NCBI GenBank assembly: GCA_963732875.1
Contig: CAVTBD010000002.1
Location: 1,364,001 to 1,428,000, forward strand
From: WHSO01 sp963732875
Lineage (GTDB): Bacteria; Pseudomonadota; Alphaproteobacteria; SMXQ01
Length of the DNA: 64,000 nucleotides
Direction: 5' to 3'
Shown: positions 21,346 to 30,151 of the stretch, in pieces
How positions within the stretch are numbered: position 1 is the first letter of the stretch
Layout: each line of letters starts with the position of its first letter
Made by a program: the position numbers and the translations under genes
Notes under the pieces: model-generated
The model's input: the letters and a program-made list of their open reading frames with translations, nothing else
What the model was told of the DNA's origin: nothing
Database searches by the model: none

Positions 21346-21550
21346 CCCCTCTCCCGCACGCGCATGCATAACCGAAAAATCCAGCCCCTCGCCCCCTTCA
21401 GGGGGAGAGGGATGCGCAGGGTTAGCGCAGCATGCGCTTACCCGAAGCTGGGTGAGGGGGACGTTCGGGCTTCCGGATGCCGTGCCGGAAGCACCGCCCT
21501 CACCCGGCGCTCGTGCCGAGCGCCACCCTCTCCCGCGTGCGGGAGAGGGG
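21346..21550. repeat. 205-bp element with 17-bp perfect terminal inverted repeats
   Basis: The left arm CCCCTCTCCCGCACGCG (21346-21362) is the exact reverse complement of the right arm CGCGTGCGGGAGAGGGG (21534-21550). The interior holds further palindromic blocks (CCCCCTTCAGGGGG, GGCGCTCGTGCCGAGCGCC) and no usable ORF. This fits a non-autonomous MITE-type repeat. It occupies most of the 571-base gap between cpdR and the amidohydrolase gene. Confidence 0.7.
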
Positions 21551-21636
21551 CCGGCTCCCTGCCCTCCCCGCCTGCCGCGCAATACCGTCATGCCGAGCCC
21601 GGCCGTGACAGGGGCACGGGATTCGGCTAAACCAGC

Positions 21637-22581
21637 GTGACCATGGTCAGCATGTCCGAAACCCTCCGCGACGCCACCACCGGCGCCGCGCCGCGCCCCG
21701 ACAGCGACGCCGAGGCCGGGCGCGTGATCGAGGTCGTGCGGCCCGAGCGCCAGACCCTGCCCGTCGTGTTCGCCTCGCCCCACAGCGGCACCGACTACCC
21801 GGAAAGCTTCATCGCGGCGTCCAAGCTCGACGCGGCGGCGCTGCGCAAGTCCGAGGACAGCTTCATCGACGAGATCTGGGGCGCCGCGCCGCGCTTCGGC
21901 GCGCCGCTGATCAAGGCGCTGTTCCCGCGCGCCTATCTCGACCCCAACCGCGAGCCGTTCGAGCTCGACCCCGACATGTTCGCCGACAAGCTGCCGTCCT
22001 ACGTCAACGTGCACAGCCCCCGCGTGGTCGCCGGGCTCGGCACGATCGCGCGCGTGGTGGCGACCGGGGCGGAGATTTACCGGGAGAAACTCTCGTTCGC
22101 CGAGGCCGCCGAGCGCATCAGCCGGCTCTACCGCCCCTATCACCGCGCGCTGCAGGACCTGATCGAGGCGACCCGCGCGGCGTTCGGCTGGTGCCTGCTG
22201 GTGGACTGCCACTCGATGCCGTCCGTCGGCGGGCCGATGGACGCGGACCCGGGCAAGCCCCGCGTCGACTTCGTGCTCGGCGACTGCTTCGGCGCGGCGT
22301 GCGATGCGGCGATCGCCGACCACGCCGAGACGGTGCTGGCCCGGGGCGGCCACACGGTGACGCGCAACATGCCGTACTCGGGCGGCTATACCACGGTGCA
22401 CTACGGCCGGCCGCGCGCCGGGGTGCACGTGCTGCAGATCGAGACCAACCGCGCGCTCTACATGGACGAGGAAACGTATGCGCGCCTGCCCGGCATCGAC
22501 GCCCTCACCGCCCACGTGGAAACGCTGATGGCGTCGCTCGACGGGCTGTGCGCGCGTATCGCCCCCGCCCCCCGGGGCTGA
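21637..22581 (+). CDS. N-formylglutamate amidohydrolase family protein
   Basis: 314 residues from GTG; ATG codons at 21643 and 21652 are alternatives and none has a clear ribosome site. The N-formylglutamate amidohydrolase (HutG-type) domain is shown by VVFASPHSGTDYPE, LLVDCHSMPSVGG, RNMPYSGGYTTVHYG and LQIETNRALYMDE. These carry the His, Glu and Asn residues typical of the metal site. The family hydrolyses N-formylglutamate to glutamate and formate at the end of one histidine-degradation route. No hut genes are close, so the real substrate could differ. Confidence 0.85.
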   Translation: MTMVSMSETLRDATTGAAPRPDSDAEAGRVIEVVRPERQTLPVVFASPHSGTDYPESFIAASKLDAAALRKSEDSFIDEIWGAAPRFGAPLIKALFPRAYLDPNREPFELDPDMFADKLPSYVNVHSPRVVAGLGTIARVVATGAEIYREKLSFAEAAERISRLYRPYHRALQDLIEATRAAFGWCLLVDCHSMPSVGGPMDADPGKPRVDFVLGDCFGAACDAAIADHAETVLARGGHTVTRNMPYSGGYTTVHYGRPRAGVHVLQIETNRALYMDEETYARLPGIDALTAHVETLMASLDGLCARIAPAPRG

Positions 22582-22604
22582 CGCCTTCTCCGATCCTCTT
22601 TTTT

Positions 22605-22635
22605 CGTCATGCCCGGACTTGATCCGGGCATCCAT
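22605..22635. repeat. Half-unit of the CGTCATG palindromic repeat
   Basis: CGTCATGCCCGGACTTGATC followed by CGGGCATCCATG, matching the left end of the family. It directly follows the amidohydrolase gene and lacks the right terminus. Confidence 0.5.
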
Positions 22636-22683
22636 GTGTTTTTGGCGGGACCGCCGGCGCGCTCTCCAACCCGGAATCCGGAC

Positions 22684-22710
22684 AAAAAAAGGCCGCACCG
22701 AAGTGCGGCC
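22684..22710 (-). terminator. Minus-strand intrinsic terminator of an unassigned transcript
   Basis: Perfect 8-bp arms GGCCGCAC / GTGCGGCC around a 4-nt loop (22691-22710). On the minus strand the stem is followed by seven T residues. There is no protein gene on that strand upstream of it, only a 110-base AT-richer stretch with a TATATAA-like box near 22820. This is consistent with a short non-coding RNA, though unproven. The rest of 22582-23120 shows a few short direct repeats (CCGCACCCTG) and no gene. Confidence 0.55.
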
Positions 22711-23120
22711 TTTAGTGTAGGGAGGAAACGCCCAAGAAGGGTATTTACGACCGGACCCCGGTCCGGGCCGCGGTCGCCCGAGTGTTGTGCCATGGCGGCC
22801 CGGCGGGGTCAAGTGTTTTATATAAGACTTATCGGTTTCCCGGAAAGGCAGTTGTGCCGGGGGTGACGGCAGGGCGGACCGGCATCGGGATACCGGAGAC
22901 GGCCCCGCCGCCGCCACGTACCCCCCACAGGCCCCCCGCGAAACCCCTCATTCTCGCCCGCGAGGGACGGCAAGCACCCGGCATGACACCGACGGTGACA
23001 CCGTCATCCTCCCGGCAGGAAGCCCACAGGAAGCCCGCACCCTGCCCGCACCCTGCCCTCAAGCAACCCGCAAGCAGCCCGCCGGCACGGTTCTGGCGCG
23101 GCCCTTGCAGCGGTGCCGGC

Positions 23121-23822
23121 ATGACCGCCTTTCACCGCCTCGTGCGGGCCGCCCTCGCGGCCGCCCTGCTGGCCCTCGCCGCCGCCCTTTCGCCGGCCGG
23201 CGCAGCCCCCCTGCGCGCGCCGCAACCGCTTGATCCGCAAGCGAAACTCTGCGCCCGGCCGATCGCCGCCGAGGAGCACGCGCGGCGCATCCCGGGCCAG
23301 CTGCTGGCGGCCGTGGCGGTCGCCGAATCGGGGCGCTGGCGCGGCCCCGACCGGGCAATCTTTGCCTGGCCCTGGACCGTCACGTCGGGGCCCAACAACT
23401 GGTTCTTTGCCGACAAGGACGCCGCCGTCGCCTTCGTGAAACGGCTCAGGAAGCGCGGCATCCACAACATCGACGTGGGCTGCATGCAAATCAATCTGGC
23501 CTACCACCCCCACGCCTTCGCCTCCCTGGAACAGGCCTTCGACCCCGCCGCCAACGTCGCCTACGCCGCGGGCATGCTCGACCGGCTGTTCCATGCGCGC
23601 CGCTCGTGGTCGCTCGCGGTCGGCCTCTACCACTCGTCCACGCCCGCCCTGCAGAACCACTATCGCCGCAAAGTGATGGCGTTGTGGAACGCCGAGCGCC
23701 GCCGCGCCGCCGAGATCCACCGCCGCGACGTGATCGCCCGGTTCGAAGCCCGCCGCCGCGCCCGTCTCGAAGCCCTGGCCGCGCCACAACGCGAAGAGCT
23801 CGCCGACAACATCGCGCGCTGA
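23121..23822 (+). CDS. Lytic transglycosylase, SLT domain
   Basis: 233 residues. The ATG at 23121 starts a signal peptide (LVRAALAAALLALAAALSPA) ending near GAAP. The SLT core has the catalytic glutamate in LLAAVAVAESGRW (about residue 70) and the supporting motifs HNIDVGCMQINLAYHP and YAAGMLDRLF. It should cleave peptidoglycan glycan strands in the periplasm. The C-terminal tail is strongly basic and helical (RRRAAEIHRRDVIARFEARR). It precedes the trehalose operon by about 115 bases in the same direction; a functional link is not evident. Confidence 0.86.
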   Translation: MTAFHRLVRAALAAALLALAAALSPAGAAPLRAPQPLDPQAKLCARPIAAEEHARRIPGQLLAAVAVAESGRWRGPDRAIFAWPWTVTSGPNNWFFADKDAAVAFVKRLRKRGIHNIDVGCMQINLAYHPHAFASLEQAFDPAANVAYAAGMLDRLFHARRSWSLAVGLYHSSTPALQNHYRRKVMALWNAERRRAAEIHRRDVIARFEARRRARLEALAAPQREELADNIAR

Positions 23823-23936
23823 ACGCGAGGTCTGCGGCCGGTCTTGGCGCGTTGAGGGTTGCGGCGCGCCGCACCAGCCGCTACACCACGTGATGATCGT
23901 GACCGTCCGTCCCACCGTTTTCCGCTGACGGCAGCC

Positions 23937-24722
23937 ATGCCGGACTCCCTGCCCCTTCCCGCGCCCGGGGCCCGCTGGGCCTTCTTCCTCGACGTCGACG
24001 GCACGCTCGCCGACATCGCGCCGACGCCGGGCGCAGTCGCCATCGCCGACCACACCCGCGACACGCTCGCGCGCCTGATCGCGGCCACCGGCGGCGCTGT
24101 GGCGCTGGTGAGCGGGCGCGCCATCGCCGACATCGACCGCCTGTTCGCGCCCCTGCACCTGCCGGTCGCGGGCCTGCACGGGCTCGAGCGGCGCGCCGCC
24201 GACGGCCACGTCACCATGGCGCCGCGGGACGGCGCGGCGCTCGCGCGTGCCCGTACAGCCCTCGCCGCCTTCGCCGCCGGTCATCCCGGCACCCTGGTCG
24301 AGGACAAGGGGGCCGCCCTCGCGCTCCACTTCCGCGGCGCCCCTGGCGTCGCGAAAGAGGCCGAGGCCCTCGCCCGGCGCCTCGCCGACGAGCGCGAGAA
24401 CGGGCTCGCGCTCCAGCGCGGCAAGATGGTGATCGAGCTGCGCCCCGAGGGCGGCGACAAGGGCGCCGCGATCCGCGCCTTCATGGCGGAAGCGCCGTTC
24501 CAGGGCCGCGTGCCGGTGTTCGTCGGCGACGACGTTACCGACGAGGACGGATTTGCTACCATCAACGCGATGCACGGAATCTCGATCAGGGTCGGCGACG
24601 GCCGCACCACCTGCGCGGTCCATGCCGGGGCCAGCGTCGCCGCGATCCACGACTGGCTCGCCGCCGCCGCCGATGCGCTCGCCGGGCCCGCCACAGGCCC
24701 CGCCGCCGGGGAGGCCCCATGA
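23937..24722 (+). CDS. otsB: Trehalose-6-phosphate phosphatase
   Basis: 261 residues, HAD superfamily. The nucleophile motif is WAFFLDVDGTLADIAP (DxDGT), the LVSGRAIADID motif follows, and motif IV is VFVGDDVTDEDGF near the C-terminus. It removes phosphate from trehalose 6-phosphate to give trehalose, an osmo- and stress protectant. It is first in an operon with GH15, otsA and glk. Its stop overlaps the next start by 4 bases (ATGA at 24719-24722), so production should be coupled. Confidence 0.94.
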   Translation: MPDSLPLPAPGARWAFFLDVDGTLADIAPTPGAVAIADHTRDTLARLIAATGGAVALVSGRAIADIDRLFAPLHLPVAGLHGLERRAADGHVTMAPRDGAALARARTALAAFAAGHPGTLVEDKGAALALHFRGAPGVAKEAEALARRLADERENGLALQRGKMVIELRPEGGDKGAAIRAFMAEAPFQGRVPVFVGDDVTDEDGFATINAMHGISIRVGDGRTTCAVHAGASVAAIHDWLAAAADALAGPATGPAAGEAP

Positions 24723-26506
24723 CGGAGAAGAGCCTCGAGCTCGCGCTCATCGGCAACTGCATCCACGGCGCGCTGATCGACCGCAACGGGCGCATCACCT
24801 GGGCCTGCCTGCCGCGCTTCGACGGCGATCCCATGTTCTGCAGCCTGATCGACAACCACAACGGCGAGAAAGGGTTCTTCGACGTCCACCTGGAAGGCCT
24901 CGAGGAGAGCCACCAGTCCTATGTGCGCAATACCGCGGTGCTGACCACCACGCTGCGCGCCAAGGGCGGCGGCGCGGTCGAGATCACCGACTTCGCGCCG
25001 CGCTTCAAGCAGTTCGGGCGCGTCTACCGCCCGACCATGATCGTGCGCCGCATCCGGCCGCTCTCGGGCAGCCCGCGCATCACGATCCGGCTGCGCCCCG
25101 CCAGCGACTACGGCGCGCGCCGCCCCGAGATCACCTACGGCTCCAACCACATCCGCTACCTGATGACGGCAGGCACCGCGCGGCTCACCACCGACGCGCC
25201 GCTCGCCATGGTACGCGAGGAGATTCCGTTCGTGCTCGAAGGCCCGATCACCATGATCCTGGGCCCGGACGAGACCATCACGGCGTCGCTGCCCGAGCTC
25301 TCGCGCGATTTCCAGGAACGCACCATCGACTACTGGCTGGAATGGGTGCGCTACCTGTCGATCCCGTTCGAATGGCAGGAAGCCGTGATCCGCGCCGCCA
25401 TCACGCTCAAGCTGTGCACCTTCGAGGAGACCGGCGCGGTGATCGCCGCCATGACCACCTCGATCCCCGAGGCCGCCGATTCGGGGCGCAACTGGGACTA
25501 TCGCTACTGCTGGCTGCGCGATGCGTTCTTCGTGGTCAACGCCCTCAACCGGCTGGGCGCGACCCAGACCATGGAATCCTACCTGCGCTACATCACCAAC
25601 GTGGTGGCCTCCAGCGCCGACGGCTTTCTGCAGCCGGTCTACGGCGTCGGCACCGAAACCCGGCTGCACGAACGCATCGTCGACACGCTCTCGGGCTACC
25701 GCGCCATGGGGCCGGTGCGCGTGGGCAACCAGGCCTACGTGCACATTCAGAACGACGTCTATGGCAGCGTCATCCTCGCCAGCACCCACTTCTTCTTCGA
25801 CGAACGCCTGCGCCATCCGGGCGGCCACGGCATGTTCGAGCGCCTCGAGCAGGTCGGCGAGCAGTGCGTCCAGCGCTTCGACCAGCCCGACGCCGGCATC
25901 TGGGAATACCGCTCGATCGCACGCGTCCACACCCATTCCGCGGTGATGTGCTGGGCCGGCTGCGACCGGCTCGCGCGCATCGCCGCCCGGCTCGGGCGCG
26001 ACGACCGTGCCACTTACTGGCGCGACCACGCCCACCGGCTGCGCGAGCGGATTCTCAAGGACGCCTGGAGCGACGCGCTCGGCAGCTTCGTCACCAGCTT
26101 CGGCGGTTCGGACCTTGATGCGAGCCTGCTTTTGCTCCACGAGCTCGGCTTCGTCGCCGCCGACGATCCGCGCTTTGCCGGCACGGTCGCCGCCATCGAG
26201 AAGCACCTCAAGCGCGGCGACTACATCTACCGCTACGTCGCCCGAGACGACTTCGGCGTGCCCGAGACCGCGTTCCTGGTGTGCACCTTCTGGTATGTGG
26301 ACGCGCTCGTGGCGCTCGGCCGCAAGGACGAGGCCCGCGCCCTGTTCCACAATCTGCTCGCACGGCGCAACGCCTGCGGCCTCCTGTCCGAGGATATCGA
26401 TCCCAAGGACGGCACGCTGTGGGGCAACTTCCCGCAGACCTACTCCATGGTCGGGCTGATCAGTTCGGCGATGCGCCTCAGCCGAAGCTGGGAGGAAGCG
26501 CTGTGA
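24719..26506 (+). CDS. Glycoside hydrolase family 15 protein (trehalase/glucoamylase-like)
   Basis: 595 residues without signal peptide, hence cytoplasmic. The N-terminal beta-sandwich domain begins LALIGNCIHGALIDRNGRIT. The (alpha/alpha)6 catalytic domain has the GH15 hallmark DSGRNWDYRYCWLRDAFF at about residues 258-275 and the C-terminal LLSEDIDPKDGTLWGNFPQT. Bacterial GH15 enzymes of this layout act as glucoamylases or as trehalases. Because it is sandwiched between otsB and otsA and followed by glucokinase, trehalose hydrolysis to two glucoses is the likelier reaction here. It overlaps otsB at the start and otsA at the end. Confidence 0.9.
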   Translation: MTEKSLELALIGNCIHGALIDRNGRITWACLPRFDGDPMFCSLIDNHNGEKGFFDVHLEGLEESHQSYVRNTAVLTTTLRAKGGGAVEITDFAPRFKQFGRVYRPTMIVRRIRPLSGSPRITIRLRPASDYGARRPEITYGSNHIRYLMTAGTARLTTDAPLAMVREEIPFVLEGPITMILGPDETITASLPELSRDFQERTIDYWLEWVRYLSIPFEWQEAVIRAAITLKLCTFEETGAVIAAMTTSIPEAADSGRNWDYRYCWLRDAFFVVNALNRLGATQTMESYLRYITNVVASSADGFLQPVYGVGTETRLHERIVDTLSGYRAMGPVRVGNQAYVHIQNDVYGSVILASTHFFFDERLRHPGGHGMFERLEQVGEQCVQRFDQPDAGIWEYRSIARVHTHSAVMCWAGCDRLARIAARLGRDDRATYWRDHAHRLRERILKDAWSDALGSFVTSFGGSDLDASLLLLHELGFVAADDPRFAGTVAAIEKHLKRGDYIYRYVARDDFGVPETAFLVCTFWYVDALVALGRKDEARALFHNLLARRNACGLLSEDIDPKDGTLWGNFPQTYSMVGLISSAMRLSRSWEEAL

Positions 26507-27885
26507 GCCGGCTCGTCGTCGTCTCCAACCGCGTCACCCGAGCCTCCGGCGACGGCACCCACGCCGGCGGCCTCGCCGTCGGCCTGGTCGACGCGCTCAA
26601 GGAGTCCCGGGGACTGTGGTTCGGCTGGTCGGGCAACGTCACCGAGGACCCGGTCGAGGAGCCGCACCGATCACGCTCGGGCGGCATCGAATACGTCACT
26701 CTCGATCTCAGCCCGCGCGACTATCAGGAATACTACAACGGCTACTCCAACGCCGCGCTGTGGCCGCTGTTCCACTACCGGCTCGACCTCGCCGAGTTCC
26801 ACCGCGACCATTATCTCGGCTACCGCCGGGTCAACGCCCGCTTCGCCGCCGCGCTCCGGGACCTGCTGCAGCCGGACGACCTGGTCTGGGTCCACGACTA
26901 TCACCTGATCCCGCTCGCCGAGGAGATGCGCAAGCTCGGCCTGCGCAACCGCATCGGCTTCTTCCTGCACACACCGTTTCCATCGCACCAGGTCATGGTG
27001 GTGCTGCCCAACCACCGCGACATCGTCGCCGCCATGTGCGCCTACGACGTGGTCGGGTTCCAGTCGGCGGTCGACCTGCGCACCTTCAGCCATTACATCA
27101 AGTTCGAGACCCGCGGCGTATTCTCGGAGAGCGGCCTGATCCGTGCCTTCCGCCGTGTGTTCCATGCGGGCCGGTTCCCGATCGGCATCGATGCCGATAA
27201 CGTCGCGGCCATGGCCAAGGCGCCGTCCAATGCCGGCCAGGCCCAGCGCATCCGCCAGAGCATGCGCGGTCGTAACCTGATCATCGGCGTGGACCGGCTC
27301 GACTATTCCAAAGGCCTTGTCCAGCGCTTTCACGCCTTCGAATACATGCTGCGGCTGTACCCCGAGCGCCGCGCCGAGGTGGTGCTGCTCCAGATCGCGC
27401 CGCCCTCGCGCGAGGACGTCAGCCAGTACGCCGAGATCCGCCATACCCTCGAGATGGAGGCGGGCCGCATCAACGGCCAGTTCGCCGAGTTCGACTGGGT
27501 GCCGATCCGCTACCTCAACCGCAGCTTCCGGCGCGATTCGCTGATGAGCTTCTTCCGCCATGCCCAGGTAGGCCTGGTCACGCCGCTGCGCGACGGCATG
27601 AACCTCGTGGCCAAGGAATACGTCGCCTCCCAGAACCCGACCGATCCGGGCGTGCTGGTGCTGTCGCACTTCGCCGGCGCGGCCGAGCAGCTGACCAGCG
27701 CCCTGATCGTCAACCCCTATGACGAGGAGCAGGTGGCGGCGACGCTCGGGCGCGCGCTCGAAATGTCGCTCAAGGAGCGGCGCGCGCGCTGGCAGGCCGC
27801 CATGAACGTGATCCGGCGTAACGACGTGTCCGTCTGGCGCCGCAACTTCCTGCGCGTGCTGCGGCGCGCGCCCTTCACCCTTTGA
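26503..27885 (+). CDS. otsA: Trehalose-6-phosphate synthase
   Basis: 460 residues, glycosyltransferase family 20. The GTG at 26503 overlaps the GH15 stop (GTGA) and starts MSRLVVVSNRV, the family's canonical opening. Other marks are GLWFGWSGN, VWVHDYHLIPLAEEMR, the UDP-glucose/Glc6P site IIGVDRLDYSKGL and RDGMNLVAKEYVASQN. It joins UDP-glucose and glucose 6-phosphate to trehalose 6-phosphate, the substrate of OtsB. The glucose 6-phosphate can come from the glucokinase encoded next. Confidence 0.95.
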   Translation: MSRLVVVSNRVTRASGDGTHAGGLAVGLVDALKESRGLWFGWSGNVTEDPVEEPHRSRSGGIEYVTLDLSPRDYQEYYNGYSNAALWPLFHYRLDLAEFHRDHYLGYRRVNARFAAALRDLLQPDDLVWVHDYHLIPLAEEMRKLGLRNRIGFFLHTPFPSHQVMVVLPNHRDIVAAMCAYDVVGFQSAVDLRTFSHYIKFETRGVFSESGLIRAFRRVFHAGRFPIGIDADNVAAMAKAPSNAGQAQRIRQSMRGRNLIIGVDRLDYSKGLVQRFHAFEYMLRLYPERRAEVVLLQIAPPSREDVSQYAEIRHTLEMEAGRINGQFAEFDWVPIRYLNRSFRRDSLMSFFRHAQVGLVTPLRDGMNLVAKEYVASQNPTDPGVLVLSHFAGAAEQLTSALIVNPYDEEQVAATLGRALEMSLKERRARWQAAMNVIRRNDVSVWRRNFLRVLRRAPFTL

Positions 27886-28865
27886 GCGCGCCCGGCCTGC
27901 GCCTTCTCGCCGACATCGGCGGGACCAACGCCCGCTTCGCGCTGCAGCGTCCGGGGCGCGCGCCGACGCGCTACCGGGCGCTTGCCACCGGCGATCATCC
28001 CGGCCCGCGCGCCGCGATCGCCCACTACCTCGGCCTGTTTCGCGACGCCCCCCGTCCCGCCGAAGCCGCCATCGCCATCGCCGGCCCGGTCACCGGCGAC
28101 ACCATCCGTCTCACCAACACGACGTGGTCGTTCTCGCGCGCGCGGCTCAGGCGCGCCGCCGGATTCGACCGGCTCGCGGTGCTCAACGATTTCGAGGCCC
28201 TGGCCTGGAGCCTGCCCGTCCTCAAGCCGTGCGATCTCGCCAAGATCGGGGCCAGGATCGGGCGTGGGCGCGGAGCGCCCGCCCTGCCGAAGGCCGTATT
28301 CGGGCCAGGTACCGGGCTCGGCGTCGCGTGCTACGTGCCCGGCGCCCACGGCGGCCCCGAGGTGCTGGCGACCGAGGGCGGGCACGCCACCATGGCCGCC
28401 GGGGAAACCCGCGAGGCCGACGTTCTCGCCGTCCTGCGCGAGCGCTTCGACCACGTCTCGGTGGAACGAGTATTGTCCGGCCCCGGGCTCGCCAATATCC
28501 ACGCGGCGCTCGCGCTGCTCGACGGGGCGGCCGACGCCCCGGCGCTCGCCCCCGACGCAGTCGCGCACCGTGCGCTCGCGGGCAATGATGCGCGCGCGCG
28601 CGCGGCCGTCGCCATGTTCTCCGCCTTTGCCGGCAGCTTCGCCGGCGACATCGCGCTCCTCTACGGCGCGCGCGGCGGCATCTATGTCGGCGGCGGCGTC
28701 ATCCCGAAGCTCGGGCGTGCCTTCGATGCGCGCCTGTTCCGGCGCCGGTTCGAAAGCAAGGGCCGGTTCCGGCGCTGGCTCGCACCGATCCCCACCTGGC
28801 TGATCCGCCATCCCTGCCCGACCATGCTCGGGCTCGCCCGCTATCTCGATTCCGCCGTGGACTGA
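27882..28865 (+). CDS. glk: Glucokinase, ROK-unrelated Glk type
   Basis: 327 residues. The ATP-binding phosphate motif LLADIGGTNARFAL opens the protein, followed by the segments VLNDFEALAWSL and FGPGTGLGVA with the glucose-binding EGGHA. It starts at TTG overlapping the otsA stop (TTGA). It phosphorylates free glucose. In this operon it would recycle glucose released by the GH15 enzyme into glucose 6-phosphate, a substrate of OtsA, closing a trehalose turnover cycle. It ends tail to tail with the MFS gene, overlapping by about 25 bases. Confidence 0.93.
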   Translation: MSAPGLRLLADIGGTNARFALQRPGRAPTRYRALATGDHPGPRAAIAHYLGLFRDAPRPAEAAIAIAGPVTGDTIRLTNTTWSFSRARLRRAAGFDRLAVLNDFEALAWSLPVLKPCDLAKIGARIGRGRGAPALPKAVFGPGTGLGVACYVPGAHGGPEVLATEGGHATMAAGETREADVLAVLRERFDHVSVERVLSGPGLANIHAALALLDGAADAPALAPDAVAHRALAGNDARARAAVAMFSAFAGSFAGDIALLYGARGGIYVGGGVIPKLGRAFDARLFRRRFESKGRFRRWLAPIPTWLIRHPCPTMLGLARYLDSAVD

Positions 28866-30058
28866 CCCTGGTGGCGGAAGGCGAGAGCCGCCCCGTTCAG
28901 CGACAACACGGCCAGCATGGCGAAGCCCGCGCCGTAGCCGAGGCCGGTAGCCAGTATCGCCGTGAACAGCGCCGGCGCGGTCACGACCCCGGCAAAGGTG
29001 ATGAAGATGGCGCCGCCGGTGACGGCGCCGGCCTTGCCGGGCGGCGAGATACGCGCGAGCTCGGCCAGCATGACACCGTTCCAGCCGATCGCCGACGTGC
29101 CGAACAGCACGCCGACCCCGTAGATCGCCCAATGGGGCGTGGCCGGGCCGAACCCCATGAACAGGGCCGAGGCCCCCGCCATGACCAGGCCGAGAAGCGT
29201 CAACAGCACGCGCGGCGACAGCACGATTCCCGAAACCGCGCCCCACGCGATGCGCGCGACGATGCCCGAAATCTGGGTCGCGGCGAGCGCGGCGCCCGCC
29301 GTCACGAGGTCGAGGCGCACCACCTGCACCAGGAACGTCACGAGATAGGCCATCACCGACATCTGGACCGCAGAATAGGAAAACGCGAGGAACGCGAGCC
29401 GGCGCAGCGACGGCGTGCGCAGCACGAGGCACAGGGGTCCCGCCAGATCGCGCCCGCCCCGCCAGGTCCGGCGCCGTTCGGCATCCATCCGGCCGCGCAG
29501 CGGCTGCAGGGCGAGCGCCAGCACAACGCAGGCCACGCCGACCGCGAGCGCCGCGCCCTTCCAGCCGAACGCAACCGTCATCGGGGGCACTAGCGCGCCC
29601 GCGAGCGCGCCGCCCGCCGGCACACCGGTCTGCTTGATCGAAAAAACGATCGGCATCCACCGGGCGGGCGTGACCCGGGCGAGCACGTGCGAGCTGGCCG
29701 GTGTCGGTGGCCCGTAAGCGAAGCCGATCATGAGCGCGGCCACGATCACCCACGGCACCACAGACAGCGTCATCACAGCGAGCGCGACACCGGCCACCAC
29801 CAGGCAGATCTGGGCGACGCGCACCGCGCCGAGCCGCTCGACCACACCGCCGCCGAGCACGCCGGAGAACATCGAGACGGCGAACACGCATGACATGTAG
29901 AGGCCGACCCAGCCCGCCGGCACGCCGATATCGGCGGCGAGCGGCACCGCGAACACCGGCGCCGTGAGCGCCGCCATGGCCATCATCGTCTGCATCGCAA
30001 GCATGGCCCCGAGCGGGGCGAATGCATCGCGGACGGTGACAGGAGCGGTGCTGCTCAA
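28841..30058 (-). CDS. Major facilitator superfamily transporter
   Basis: 405 residues with about twelve hydrophobic segments in two six-helix halves joined by a basic loop (RGRMDAERRRTWRGGRDLAG). The early segment VERLGAVRVAQICLVVAG carries a loop 2-3-like motif of MFS proteins. It resembles the CynX/NimT or general organic-anion group, but the substrate cannot be read from the sequence. It diverges from the methyltransferase gene, about 90 bases from that gene's start. Confidence 0.8.
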   Translation of the reverse strand: MSSTAPVTVRDAFAPLGAMLAMQTMMAMAALTAPVFAVPLAADIGVPAGWVGLYMSCVFAVSMFSGVLGGGVVERLGAVRVAQICLVVAGVALAVMTLSVVPWVIVAALMIGFAYGPPTPASSHVLARVTPARWMPIVFSIKQTGVPAGGALAGALVPPMTVAFGWKGAALAVGVACVVLALALQPLRGRMDAERRRTWRGGRDLAGPLCLVLRTPSLRRLAFLAFSYSAVQMSVMAYLVTFLVQVVRLDLVTAGAALAATQISGIVARIAWGAVSGIVLSPRVLLTLLGLVMAGASALFMGFGPATPHWAIYGVGVLFGTSAIGWNGVMLAELARISPPGKAGAVTGGAIFITFAGVVTAPALFTAILATGLGYGAGFAMLAVLSLNGAALAFRHQGQSTAESR

Positions 30059-30151
30059 ACCGTTATGCCTCCAGCGGGAAACCGTCTAGATTCGGCCGCG
30101 TTTCGTATCTCGCGAACGAGGATCGGCAGGACCGGGCGGGAGGCTAATAGA

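Noticed and set aside
22458..22793. A 111-codon minus-strand frame starting MAQHSGDRGPDRGPVV.
   Set aside because: It runs through a perfect transcription terminator and the end of the amidohydrolase gene, and its composition is arginine/glycine rich without any family feature.
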